Made by a program: the position numbers and the translations under genes. Positions 9,607-17,891 of a stretch of DNA of 64,000 nt are shown piece by piece. Position 1 is the first letter of the stretch. Each line of letters starts with the position of its first letter. Below the pieces are notes generated by a model that saw only the letters and a program-made list of their open reading frames with translations, was not told the origin of the DNA and ran no database searches. Source of the stretch: Bacteroidota bacterium (GTDB lineage Bacteria; Bacteroidota; Bacteroidia; Chitinophagales; Chitinophagaceae); contig JAEYWX010000014.1 in the NCBI GenBank assembly GCA_023428755.1, positions 62,001 to 126,000 on the forward strand, given 5' to 3'.

Positions 9607-10188
9607 TTACTGCTTTTGATAAACAGTTGTTGTAATAAGACGCTTCCTCATGTTGTAACCACCTGAAGAAGTATTAGTATAGTAGTTCATAGAAAATGTT
9701 ACAGTACTTCCGTTTACAGTTACTTTATATTTTCCCGGATTATCATAGCGTGACTGCACAATATCTAAAATATTACTGATGGTAACAGAGTCCTTTGCAG
9801 TTGAGAGGGTATAACTGGCTGCAATACTCGGCGCTGATACATTATTGATAGTTGTTGAAAAAGGCTGTACAGTTGTTTGTCCTGATGATGCAACATAAGT
9901 TTTTGTTTCACCCACATTATTAATTGTATACGAAAAACCATTCAACTGCATGGAGGTTTTGGTAACAGTTAATGTACCAGTGAAATTAACGCCCGTATTT
10001 GTTTCGGATGAATAAATTGTTTGAGATGAAGACGGGTAAACGGTTGTATCGGTCGCAACTGTTTGAGTTGATGTCATTCGATAAGTACCTTCCAAATAAC
10101 CGGTTTCAGATTGCGTATCGGATTTTTTACCTGAACATGAACTCAAAAATGCAATAAGGGATACGAATACAAAAAAAATTAATTTCAT
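9607..10188 (-). CDS. Hypothetical lipoprotein, lipocalin-like size
   Basis: The 193-residue product has a lipoprotein signal peptide (LIFFVFVSLIAFLSSC, lipobox LSSC, Cys18). The mature part is Thr/Ser-rich with alternating beta strands and a YLEGTYRMTS opening, which recalls the small lipocalin-like or DUF5004-type lipoproteins common in Bacteroidota. That assignment is only an impression. It is convergent with the amidohydrolase gene. No clear promoter was seen upstream. Confidence 0.7.
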   Translation of the reverse strand: MKLIFFVFVSLIAFLSSCSGKKSDTQSETGYLEGTYRMTSTQTVATDTTVYPSSSQTIYSSETNTGVNFTGTLTVTKTSMQLNGFSYTINNVGETKTYVASSGQTTVQPFSTTINNVSAPSIAASYTLSTAKDSVTISNILDIVQSRYDNPGKYKVTVNGSTVTFSMNYYTNTSSGGYNMRKRLITTTVYQKQ

Positions 10189-10249
10189 AAATAGCTGTTT
10201 AGTTTTTGTTGCGGCAAAAGTAGGAGGAAAAGTTTAAAAATAATTAGCA

Positions 10250-10287
10250 CTTACGCCGTTGTTGGTCGCCTGACCAATCAACAAGTA
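10250..10287 (+). repeat. Dispersed hairpin repeat, copy 1
   Basis: The core TTACGCCGT, TCGCCTGACCAATCAA and AAGTA recurs with changes at 11797-11834. The ends TTGTTG and CAACAA can pair around the conserved centre. It is noncoding and lies upstream of the lipoprotein gene. Confidence 0.5.
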
Positions 10288-10327
10288 GGAACATGAATGT
10301 ATCTCTACAGAAGCTATTCATCACACA

Positions 10328-10837
10328 TCAATAATAAATCCTGCAAAACGGTTGAAATCCTCTTGAATCACCGCCCGGCGAATAGACTTGTTCCAGCAAT
10401 TCAATCCATAAAATAACTGCATGAAACTTTTTGGTTGTACGATCGAAGTACCAACGCTGGCACACGTTGATCTTTGTTACATGATCGGCTGTACGTAAGG
10501 GTTGCAGAATATTATACTGCACCACATTGCCTGCATCGTCAAGCACCTGCTCCCGCACAGTATCAAGCCGCCATTTATAAATGTCTTTTGCCGGAATGGG
10601 TTGATTGGTTTGCACATCCACTGCTTTGATGCTTCCGTTTTCAATGGCCGTGAGCAGCAGTTGCGGAATGGATGCTTCTTTTTCTGTTGTTGCCAACGGT
10701 TTGATGATCCAGTCGCATTCATCGGCCTGTAAAAGAATGGTATCCTGTTTTACAAACTGTGCCGTTGTTTTTTTGGTTTGCCCAAATGAAGAGAAACCAA
10801 TCGATGTAAAAGCAATTAACAGCAAGAAGCTTTTCAT
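10328..10837 (-). CDS. Hypothetical secreted protein, possibly GldN-like
   Basis: The frame extends to 10858, but the ATG at 10837 gives a clean signal peptide (KSFLLLIAFTSIGFSSFGQ), so I start there (169 residues). The mature protein contains an acidic/aromatic motif DECDWIIKPLA, a region about inputs of the form IPAKDIYKWRLDTVREQVLD, and a conserved-looking CQRWYFDRTTKKFHAVILWIE stretch near the end. The pattern resembles the GldN/PorN family of small periplasmic proteins, but I cannot confirm it. Encoded alone, divergent from the membrane protein gene at 10982. Confidence 0.65.
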   Translation of the reverse strand: MKSFLLLIAFTSIGFSSFGQTKKTTAQFVKQDTILLQADECDWIIKPLATTEKEASIPQLLLTAIENGSIKAVDVQTNQPIPAKDIYKWRLDTVREQVLDDAGNVVQYNILQPLRTADHVTKINVCQRWYFDRTTKKFHAVILWIELLEQVYSPGGDSRGFQPFCRIYY

Positions 10838-10981
10838 ACAATACAAATGTTTCACCAAATATAACCTGTTTGTATTGTTAATCGCAGCAATGCTTATGCA
10901 GAAAACACTTTTGCACAGCGGGCTTCTCCTATTGCATTCTTCTGTTTTGATGCGTACCTTATCCTACCAAAACATCTAACC

Positions 10982-11755
10982 ATGATCGACAATTTTTATT
11001 TTGCTTTGGCTGCTATCTTACTGCTGCCGTTATTGCCTGCGTACATCATTTACAAATTCCTTCCTGAAAGTGAAACCAATGTGGAAGGTCCCTACAAAAA
11101 AATCAACTTGAAATTAAAAGGTGCATTCGCCGGTTATTTTCTGTTGGTATTGCTGAGCCTTGGTTTGCAATATGCAATTATGACGAGTAAGCAGGGGAAG
11201 CAGATCGAACAATTAACACAGTCCATCAACGACAGCAGTCAACTCCTGCATACCTTTCGTTCGCAACTTGAAGCCGGAAAAAATCCGGTGATCGATTGGA
11301 AAATTAAAGGCATCGTAAACCCCGGCGATAAAGAAGGTACCCGTTTCTTTTTTGATGATGGCACTACTTCCAAAAATCCCGATGGCAGTTTTGAACTCAT
11401 CAAACGGAGTATTGCTGCACAGGGAAAGGCCAATCCGCCCAAATGGATCTGTGTGTACAATCCGGTTACGGGTTACCAAGTCATCAGTTTAAACAGGGAA
11501 ATTCCGCATCCCGATATTGCGAGCTATAATGTAAGCTTCAATGATGAGTTGCATGAAATACTCATCCGCAAAGCAATTGATATTAACAGTGCAGAAAAAG
11601 ATTCGATTGTTGCAGTTGCCGGTTTTTTAGAAAAAAATCCGGAGCTCAAAACAAAAGTTACACAAGCCGATCCCAACTTTTTCATCAAAGCAAATAAAAC
11701 AAAACTCTTGCAGGATAAAATAAAGACAGTGCATATGCCCGTGACGAAGCAGTAG
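10982..11755 (+). CDS. Hypothetical membrane-anchored protein
   Basis: The 257-residue protein has two N-terminal transmembrane segments (about 5-24 and 40-60) and a large soluble domain of about 190 residues. The soluble part has a beta-rich region with FFFDDGTTSKNPDGSFELIKRS and a helical end. The family is not recognised. The ATG at 10982 immediately follows a pyrimidine/adenine-rich leader with no Shine-Dalgarno sequence, as usual for this phylum. It faces the M20 peptidase gene convergently. Confidence 0.65.
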   Translation: MIDNFYFALAAILLLPLLPAYIIYKFLPESETNVEGPYKKINLKLKGAFAGYFLLVLLSLGLQYAIMTSKQGKQIEQLTQSINDSSQLLHTFRSQLEAGKNPVIDWKIKGIVNPGDKEGTRFFFDDGTTSKNPDGSFELIKRSIAAQGKANPPKWICVYNPVTGYQVISLNREIPHPDIASYNVSFNDELHEILIRKAIDINSAEKDSIVAVAGFLEKNPELKTKVTQADPNFFIKANKTKLLQDKIKTVHMPVTKQ

Positions 11756-11796
11756 GAAATTGGCAACGGACAATCAGCAATTGACAAACACAATCG

Positions 11797-11834
11797 TTAC
11801 GCCGTCGCTTATCGCCCGACCAATCAATAAGTAA
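11797..11834 (+). repeat. Dispersed hairpin repeat, copy 2
   Basis: It shares TTACGCCGT, TCGCCCGACCAATCAA and AAGTA with the copy at 10250-10287. The arms have changed together (CTTAT pairing with ATAAG here, TTGTTG with CAACAA there). Confidence 0.5.
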
Positions 11835-11898
11835 ACTCAAAAAGTTTTTAGTTTTAGAGATGTCTCCTTCGTCGACATGACGGCAATCCAAATAAAAA

Positions 11899-11925
11899 GA
11901 GCGCAAAGAAAAAATCTCTGCGCTC
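11899..11925 (-). terminator. Terminator after M20 dipeptidase gene
   Basis: On the minus strand, stem GAGCGCA / TGCGCTC is followed by TTTTTATTT. It lies 24 bp past the stop of the M20 peptidase gene. Confidence 0.65.
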
Positions 11926-11949
11926 ACTGTATTCTCTGTATGAAACTCT

Positions 11950-13314
11950 CTATGCTTCCGCAAAATGCTTGTGGAAATACGGAATGGTTTCAATGCCTTT
12001 ATAGAAATTAAAAATATCGTACTTCTCGTTCGGGCTATGCAAGTTGTCGCTGTCTAAACCAAAACCCATGAACACAATTTTAATACCCAGCTCCTGCTCA
12101 AACAACGCACAAATAGGAATACTACCGCCGCCACGCACAGGAATTGCCTCTTTACCAAACGTATCTTTTATTGCTGCAGCTGCTGCTTTGTAGGCTTTGC
12201 TGTCAACCGGCGTCATGTACGGTTCACCACCATGGTGCTCATGTGCACTTACCGTTACACCGGCAGGTGCAATGCTCTTAAAGTAATTCAATAATTTCTC
12301 CGTGATCTTTTCACTTGATTGATTCGGCACTAAACGTGCAGAAATTTTAGCAAACGCTTTCGAAGGCAACACTGTTTTTGCACCTTCGCCGGTATAACCA
12401 CCCCAGATGCCGTTCAGCTCTAATGTTGGACGGATACCTGTACGCTCATTCGTTGTAAATCCTTTTTCGCCCCAGAGTTGATCTACACCAAGATCAGCAG
12501 CATATTCATTTTCATTGTAAGGAGCAGCGGCCATCAGCTTGCGTTCTTCATCTGTTGCTTCCACTACATCATCATAAAAACCCGGGATAGTAATGTGATT
12601 GTTTTCATCGTGACAGCTGGCGATCATCTTCGCCAACATGGTGATGGGGTTTGCAACAGCACCACCATACACACCACTGTGCAAATCACGGTTTGGCCCT
12701 GTTACTTCCACTTCAATATAACTTAAGCCACGCACACCAATATCAATGCTGGGGTTTTCCATGCTGATCATGGCAGTATCGCTGATAAGCACTACATCGG
12801 CCTTCAGCAATTCTTTGTTTGCTTTTACAAAGGTTGCAAGGTTCGGGCTACCCACTTCTTCTTCACCCTCAATACAAAATTTAATATTGGTGGTAAGTGA
12901 ATTTGTTTTCACCATTGTTTCCAATGCTTTCACGTGCATGTAAAACTGGCCTTTGTCATCGCAGGCACCACGTGCAAATATTTTTCCATCTTTAATCACT
13001 GGTTCAAATGGCGGGCTATTCCATAAGTTCAATGGGTCTGCGGGTTGTACATCGTAATGGCCATACACCAACACCGTTGGTTTCGACGGATCAATTATTT
13101 TTTCACCATATACAATCGGGTGACCGGGCGTTTCATAAATCGTAACCGTATCGGCACCGGCTTCGAGCAAACGTAGTTTCACTGCTTCTGCACACGCCAC
13201 CATATCGGCTTTGTTTTCACTTTTCGCACTGATCGAAGGAATACGTAAGAGTTCGAGCAACTCATTTAAAAAGCGATCTTTGTTTTGTTCCTGGTAATCT
13301 TTCCATGCCTGCAT
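11950..13314 (-). CDS. M20-family metallo-dipeptidase
   Basis: The frame is open to 13380, but the ATG at 13314 (MQAWKDYQEQNKDRF) matches the family N terminus, giving 454 residues. M20 signatures are present: YGHYDVQPADP with the metal-binding His/Asp (about 85-95), GACDDKGQ (about 117), the catalytic/bridging IEGEEEVGSPN (about 148-158), and RGGGSIPI (about 393). A lid dimerisation domain is inserted (about 195-350). It is a cytosolic dipeptidase of the carnosine-dipeptidase-like (CNDP) subgroup, acting in peptide turnover. It is followed by a terminator at 11899-11925. Confidence 0.92.
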   Translation of the reverse strand: MQAWKDYQEQNKDRFLNELLELLRIPSISAKSENKADMVACAEAVKLRLLEAGADTVTIYETPGHPIVYGEKIIDPSKPTVLVYGHYDVQPADPLNLWNSPPFEPVIKDGKIFARGACDDKGQFYMHVKALETMVKTNSLTTNIKFCIEGEEEVGSPNLATFVKANKELLKADVVLISDTAMISMENPSIDIGVRGLSYIEVEVTGPNRDLHSGVYGGAVANPITMLAKMIASCHDENNHITIPGFYDDVVEATDEERKLMAAAPYNENEYAADLGVDQLWGEKGFTTNERTGIRPTLELNGIWGGYTGEGAKTVLPSKAFAKISARLVPNQSSEKITEKLLNYFKSIAPAGVTVSAHEHHGGEPYMTPVDSKAYKAAAAAIKDTFGKEAIPVRGGGSIPICALFEQELGIKIVFMGFGLDSDNLHSPNEKYDIFNFYKGIETIPYFHKHFAEA

Positions 13315-13369
13315 AATACAATAGTTTAATGCGTTTGAATTAAGGAGTACGAATGTAGGCGTTCGACTC

Positions 13370-13393
13370 AAGGTTGCCAACTTTTTACAAAGA
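13370..13393 (+). repeat. GGTTGCCAAC repeat, half copy
   Basis: AGGTTGCCAACTTTTTACAA followed by AGA matches the left arm and flank of the inverted repeat at 19125-19182 (AGGTTGCCAACCTTTACACA then AAGAT) with few differences. The right arm is not seen here. Confidence 0.45.
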
Positions 13394-13518
13394 TGCAGAC
13401 AGCCAACAGCTATGGAAAGCCATCAGGATTGAACAAGGGTTAAAGAAATGTAAAGAAAAAAGAATGTTTACAAGTTGTGCAACTTTGAATAGTTTCCTTC
13501 GTTAATATTGCACCCATA

Positions 13519-13583
13519 ACGGCCTCTGCAGATTCTACTTCCCGCTTGCTTGCTATTGTGAAGATGTTTTCTGCAGGGGCCGT
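13519..13583. other. Long stem-loop, candidate small RNA or 3' UTR structure
   Basis: A 14-bp stem (ACGGCCTCTGCAGA at 13519-13532 against TCTGCAGGGGCCGT at 13570-13583, one G-T wobble) encloses a 37-nt loop. The loop contains an inner CTTC/GAAG pairing. A TAATATTG box (13503-13510), one base from the Bacteroidota -7 consensus, lies just upstream on the + strand with a TTTG 15 nt before it. That spacing is shorter than normal. It lies downstream of the endonuclease-like gene, so it may instead belong to that gene's 3' UTR. Confidence 0.4.
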
Positions 13584-13602
13584 GACTATTTCAGCAACTC
13601 CC

Positions 13603-14556
13603 TTATAATTTTATTGTTACCGCCACGGGGCAATGGTCGGAAGCGCCTTGTTTATCGGTTACTCCTGTAAAGCGTGCACCTGTATATTTTGCAGCTTTTG
13701 TAATCAGTCCTTTTCGAACGATAACAGGAACAGCCGATGGATTCGCAGTGGCCAGTTTTTTGGAAAGAAAAATATAATCGATCTGTTTGTAACGTTCGTC
13801 CACGGGTACCGAAGTGATATCCCAGTAATGAGTCCAATGTTCCGATGGATCAGCAATTCTTGTTTGCACAATATTTTCCATCCACTTGCTCTCGAGCAGT
13901 TGTTTCAAACTTGTTTTATCATCCGGATAATCATTCAGATCACCTACTACCACCCAGTTATCTTTCTCCGGATTGTTTTTGTATTTCTGTTTAATGATAT
14001 TCACTACTGCCTGTGCCTGTAACGCACGACGGGCGGCCGTCTTAGCCCGTTTTTGTGCAGGCGAAAGATTACTTGCATCGTACATGGATTTGAAATGATT
14101 CACAAAAACTGTGAGTGGCTTTCCGTCGATGAGAAATTCCACCTCCAGACAATCTCGTGAAAAAACAGTACTGCTTCCGCTTTTTGTGTATTGATGTGTT
14201 TTTACATAGCCAAACGGAATTTTGCTGATGATAGCCACATCGATCAGGCGTGGATCATTGGCATCAATCAACAGCCGGTATTTATAACCGCTTGATGACA
14301 GGTACTGGGAAACAAAATTTTTCAACGTATCAAGGTTTTCCACTTCCTGCAGGCAAACGATATCTGCTTTGGTGGCTTTGATGGCATCGGCTGTCAATTT
14401 CCGTTCCGTTTGATTTACGGTCGATAGCACTGTTTTATCAATGATAAAACCATCAGCTATCCGCTTTTCTATTTCTTCTTTTGTAAGACTTTTATTGAAA
14501 CGGTAGCGGCGAAAAAGGTTTTCGCAATTAAAGGTAGCAATGGTAACTGTTGACAT
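13603..14556 (-). CDS. Endonuclease/exonuclease/phosphatase-fold protein
   Basis: The open frame runs to 14790, but the start at 14556 (MSTVTIATFNCENLF) is where EEP homology begins; 317 residues. EEP motifs: TFNCENLF, LQEVENLDTL with the metal-binding Glu (about 66-75), a conserved NHFKSM (about 148-153), GDLNDYPDD (about 197-205), and SDHCPVAVT at the C terminus with the catalytic His. This fold includes nucleases, phosphodiesterases and phosphatases. It has no signal peptide at this start. The substrate cannot be assigned. The terminator at 14631-14661 separates it from the SOD gene. Confidence 0.88.
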   Translation of the reverse strand: MSTVTIATFNCENLFRRYRFNKSLTKEEIEKRIADGFIIDKTVLSTVNQTERKLTADAIKATKADIVCLQEVENLDTLKNFVSQYLSSSGYKYRLLIDANDPRLIDVAIISKIPFGYVKTHQYTKSGSSTVFSRDCLEVEFLIDGKPLTVFVNHFKSMYDASNLSPAQKRAKTAARRALQAQAVVNIIKQKYKNNPEKDNWVVVGDLNDYPDDKTSLKQLLESKWMENIVQTRIADPSEHWTHYWDITSVPVDERYKQIDYIFLSKKLATANPSAVPVIVRKGLITKAAKYTGARFTGVTDKQGASDHCPVAVTIKL

Positions 14557-14630
14557 GTTGCAGAATGTTTGCAGAAAGATACTGCTTTGAAGATGCAACT
14601 GCAATACTGCAAACAGGCTATACGCAACTA

Positions 14631-14661
14631 AAAAAGAGATGCTGTAATTGCATCTCTTTTT
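14631..14661. terminator. Terminator after superoxide dismutase gene
   Basis: A perfect 12-bp stem (AAAAAGAGATGC / GCATCTCTTTTT) with a 7-nt loop ends in T-runs on both strands. Confidence 0.85.
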
Positions 14662-14678
14662 GTAAGTTTTCCTGATTC

Positions 14679-15428
14679 TTATAATGCAGCAAAGCGTTGC
14701 TGCACAAACTCCCAGTTCACTACTTTCCACCAGGCAGCAATATAATCGGGACGTTTGTTTTGATACTTGAGGTAGTACGCATGTTCCCACACATCCAATC
14801 CAAGCAGTGGTGTTCCTTTAATATCACTCACACTCATGAGCGGGTTATCCTGGTTGGGCGTAGAACCAATCTTTAGTTTTTTATCCGCATCGGCATACAG
14901 CCAGGCCCACCCGCTTCCAAAACGGTTTTTGCCTGCATCAGCAAACTGCGTTTGAAAAGCTTCCATACTTCCAAACGATTGGGTAATAGAGGAGAGTAAT
15001 TGTCCCGTCGGTTGCCCGCCGCCGTTAGGCTTCATACAACGCCAGAACAATTCGTGGTTGTAATGCCCGCCACCATTGTTGCGAACCTTGGCGGAGTAAG
15101 CAGAAATATTGCTGAAAATGTTTTCCAATGGTTTTGACTGATCGATATTCTCAGCTTTGGCAGCATCACGCAGATTGGTTGCATATGCTGCTGCATGTTT
15201 GCTGTAATGGATCTCCATCGTCATTGCATCGATCACCGGTTCCAGATCTTTGTAGGAATATGGCAAGGGTGTTTGCTCAAATCCAACAAATGCAGTTGAG
15301 CCTCCTGTTACTTTTGCTGATACACAACCGGCCAATAAATCAGCACCTGCAATGCTGGCTGCTGTTACAGCTACTGTTGTTTTGGCGGATTGACTTAAGA
15401 AACGGCGGCGTGAAATATGTTGTGGCAT
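14679..15428 (-). CDS. Exported Fe/Mn superoxide dismutase (Tat lipoprotein)
   Basis: This 249-residue protein has an SOD domain from about residue 50 with all four metal ligands visible: His74 (IHYSKH), His125 (GHYNHELFW), Asp212 and His216 (DVWEHAYY). It dismutates superoxide to oxygen and peroxide. An N-terminal extension of about 45 residues carries a twin-arginine motif (SRRRFLSQ, residues 6-13), a weakly hydrophobic stretch, and a lipobox-like LLAGC (Cys35). The enzyme is therefore probably folded with its metal in the cytoplasm, exported by Tat and lipid-anchored in the periplasm. Iron versus manganese cannot be decided. Upstream by 47 bp is the LptF/G gene on the same strand. Confidence 0.93.
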   Translation of the reverse strand: MPQHISRRRFLSQSAKTTVAVTAASIAGADLLAGCVSAKVTGGSTAFVGFEQTPLPYSYKDLEPVIDAMTMEIHYSKHAAAYATNLRDAAKAENIDQSKPLENIFSNISAYSAKVRNNGGGHYNHELFWRCMKPNGGGQPTGQLLSSITQSFGSMEAFQTQFADAGKNRFGSGWAWLYADADKKLKIGSTPNQDNPLMSVSDIKGTPLLGLDVWEHAYYLKYQNKRPDYIAAWWKVVNWEFVQQRFAAL

Positions 15429-15475
15429 ATGTATAGTTTTTTGTGACTACAAGTTACAACCGAATGTACTCAGGC

Positions 15476-16903
15476 TTACTGTTTTTCTTTGAGAAAACGG
15501 CTCAGCTTCAGCTTTCGCAACGTACGGTAATAAAATTCGGCATTAAAAAGGTTTGAATCCTGCATGGCTTTCCATGTAAGAAACACGCCGATGGGTATTA
15601 ACAGTGCAGTAGACAGCCACATGCCAGCCATTGGTTGCATGGCATCTTCTTTTACTAATTTTTCACCCGTTGTATTTACAATATGAAAGATGATGAAGAA
15701 GAATACAGAAATCACCAATGGAAGACCCAAACCTCCCTTACGGATGATGGAACCCAGTGGCGCACCAATTAAAAACAAAACAACACAGGCAAACGATAAG
15801 GTGAATTTGCGATGACGTTCCAGCTGATGTAATCGAAGTTGCTTTTGCTGTTCAATATAATCGTACGATAAAAACTCAACTGAGCTTTTTGCTGATGAAA
15901 TTTTAGCAATAGCATTCGAATAAATATTCCGCCGTAATGAATCAGGAATCAACTCTTCCATCGTCTTTGCCTTTGTGTCCAGCGGTTTGTGTTTTTTCCA
16001 TACACTATCCGGCACCGATTGCATGGGTAGCGTGGGCCGCAGATCACGACGGGCCTTCGTGTGCAGAGTTTTCACTCTGTTCTGCAACGAATCCACCACT
16101 GTGTTCAGCTGTGTTAAGCTGAGCATTTTGTAATAGGTTTTAAAAGTAGAGTCGGCTGTTTTGTTGAGTTTAAATGAACTGAGATCAAATACCTTTTTGT
16201 ATTCACGAAATCCAAGACGGTAGTATTCTGTTTCTGTAGTACCTGCATTTCCTTTTTCCTGGTAACGCCATCCATTTTGCAGGTTAAAGGCAAGAAACCG
16301 TTGATCGGGCGAAATGGTCATCGTGCCTTTTTCTGCCAGAATGATATTATCCTGCAGTGAATAGTTGTGTTCATAGATCACTACATTGTAAATGATCGAG
16401 TCGTTCTCTTTCCGACCGATCTTGATCGTATAACCATCAAGCTTTTTGTAAAAGATGCCTTCTTTGATATCAAATGCCGGTTTGGCCACTCGTATATCGT
16501 ACAGCAGTGTACGCATTTTTAATTCAGCCACCGGAATTACATAATTGGCAAATGCAAACGCAACCACACCCAGCAATACCGATACCACCAACACCGGTCG
16601 CATAAAACGTATTAACGGAATGCCGGCACTTTTTATGGCAACCAATTCAAACGATTCGCCAAGATTACCAAAAGTCATAATTGAAGACAGCAGCACACCC
16701 AGCGGCAAAGCAAGTGGCACCAGTGTGGTGCTTACATACGCAATAAACTGCAACAGTGTAATTGTATCGATCCCTTTTCCAACAAAATCATCAATGTATA
16801 ACCAGAAGAATTGTACCACCAGGATAAACAATGCAATAAAGAAAGTGGCAAGAAAGGGCCCGATAAATGCTTTTATAATAAGTTTGTCTAACTTTTTAAT
16901 CAC
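15476..16903 (-). CDS. LptF/LptG-family permease
   Basis: The 475-residue protein has the YjgP/YjgQ architecture: about three N-terminal transmembrane helices (from FIGPFLATFFIALFILVVQFF), a periplasmic beta-jellyroll-like segment (about 120-300), and three C-terminal helices. In Gram-negatives LptF and LptG form the membrane part of the LptB2FG ABC transporter, which moves lipopolysaccharide out of the inner membrane. Bacteroidota often have fused or long forms, so F versus G is not assigned. The periplasmic region has a long charged insertion (about 255-330). Divergent from the gene at 16918 with only 14 bp between them. Confidence 0.9.
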   Translation of the reverse strand: MIKKLDKLIIKAFIGPFLATFFIALFILVVQFFWLYIDDFVGKGIDTITLLQFIAYVSTTLVPLALPLGVLLSSIMTFGNLGESFELVAIKSAGIPLIRFMRPVLVVSVLLGVVAFAFANYVIPVAELKMRTLLYDIRVAKPAFDIKEGIFYKKLDGYTIKIGRKENDSIIYNVVIYEHNYSLQDNIILAEKGTMTISPDQRFLAFNLQNGWRYQEKGNAGTTETEYYRLGFREYKKVFDLSSFKLNKTADSTFKTYYKMLSLTQLNTVVDSLQNRVKTLHTKARRDLRPTLPMQSVPDSVWKKHKPLDTKAKTMEELIPDSLRRNIYSNAIAKISSAKSSVEFLSYDYIEQQKQLRLHQLERHRKFTLSFACVVLFLIGAPLGSIIRKGGLGLPLVISVFFFIIFHIVNTTGEKLVKEDAMQPMAGMWLSTALLIPIGVFLTWKAMQDSNLFNAEFYYRTLRKLKLSRFLKEKQ

Positions 16904-16917
16904 TGAGCTTCTTTTTT

Positions 16918-17529
16918 ATGCAGGATTCAGCAAATGTAAGTCTTTCGGCTTTTGAGCAGCAATTAGTAACCGATGCCGAATGGATTTTAACAAAGAACCG
17001 CATCATTGAAAAAGTATATGTATTATTTGGAAGCCTGAGTGAGCAATACCGAAACCATCCGCCTCTCCAACAATTGCCTGCTGATGTGTTGCAGGCAGCA
17101 CCAAAAATTTCAAGAGGTGAAAACTATGAAGGTCTTCCATATGTAATGCTCGATTATCCACGCTGTTTCAGCAAAGAGCATGTGCTGGCCATACGTACAT
17201 TTTTCTGGTGGGGAAATTTTTTCAGTATTACACTGCAGTTAAAAGGAATGTACCTGGAACAATGCCGTACTACTATTCAAAAGCAACTACAAACAGAAAC
17301 GTTTAACAATGCATGGATCAACGTAAGTGAAGAAGAATGGATGCATCATTTCAGAGATAATAATATGCAGCCGTTAAGAAAGTATGCAACTGATCTTTCA
17401 GAAAAGAAAACACTGAAGATCGCATTTCAACACAGTTTCGGTGAATGGAATAATGCAGAGGCATTGCTGAAACAATCGTTTCAGCAATTGGTACAATTGA
17501 TACAAACAGATCAGCTTCCGATACGGTGA
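16918..17529 (+). CDS. Conserved hypothetical protein
   Basis: The 203-residue protein is soluble and mostly helical with no signal peptide. It has Trp/Phe-rich and His-containing stretches (RTFFWWGNFFS near 103, EEEWMHHF near 145). I do not recognise the family. It is divergent from lptF/G across 14 bp. Its last 19 bp overlap the end of the convergent START-like gene (stop at 17511), so the two 3' ends share sequence. The intact length and tight packing argue that it is real. Confidence 0.7.
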   Translation: MQDSANVSLSAFEQQLVTDAEWILTKNRIIEKVYVLFGSLSEQYRNHPPLQQLPADVLQAAPKISRGENYEGLPYVMLDYPRCFSKEHVLAIRTFFWWGNFFSITLQLKGMYLEQCRTTIQKQLQTETFNNAWINVSEEEWMHHFRDNNMQPLRKYATDLSEKKTLKIAFQHSFGEWNNAEALLKQSFQQLVQLIQTDQLPIR

Positions 17530-17891
17530 AATAAATCCTTCACCTGGTATTCCCACAATCTGCTTTGGTCTTTGATCTCTTTTTTATCAGCAAAATCTTT
17601 TACCAGCAAAATGGTTTGGTTGGAAATTTCTGTACGTTCAATTCTGAATTCAAAATATTCATCCTTTGGAGAATGGGTCCAGCGGTAACGTACAAACTTA
17701 TCCAGTTCACTTTCCAGCAGTTCAGCTTTTTCATCTGAACCATTCCAGTTAAACGAAAAAATTCCGTCACGCTCATCCACTTTATCGGCAAACCATTCCT
17801 GTAATCCGGATGGTGTTGCTAAAAATTCGTACAAGATACCGGGCGAACATCTTACAGGAAATTCAAGTGTATATAAAACTTTCTTACTCAT
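17511..17891 (-). CDS. START-like domain protein
   Basis: A 126-residue single-domain protein with the SRPBCC/START-like pattern found as a Bacteroidota-specific family (START_2): VLYTLEFPVRCSPGILYEFLA at the start, then a helix/loop with SGLQEWFADKVD and strands ending DFADKKE. Such folds have a hydrophobic pocket that binds lipids or other apolar ligands. No ligand or partner is known to me. The gene is alone, upstream and divergent from rpoD. Confidence 0.85.
   Translation of the reverse strand: MSKKVLYTLEFPVRCSPGILYEFLATPSGLQEWFADKVDERDGIFSFNWNGSDEKAELLESELDKFVRYRWTHSPKDEYFEFRIERTEISNQTILLVKDFADKKEIKDQSRLWEYQVKDLFHRIGS

Noticed and set aside
9607..10188. T9SS cargo call for the Thr-rich lipoprotein
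   Set aside because: It has no C-terminal sorting domain (no PNP or GxYxVxI-type end); it has a lipobox instead.
14557..14790. N-terminal extension of the endonuclease-like ORF
   Set aside because: Runs through the terminator at 14631-14661 and into the SOD gene; homology begins at 14556.
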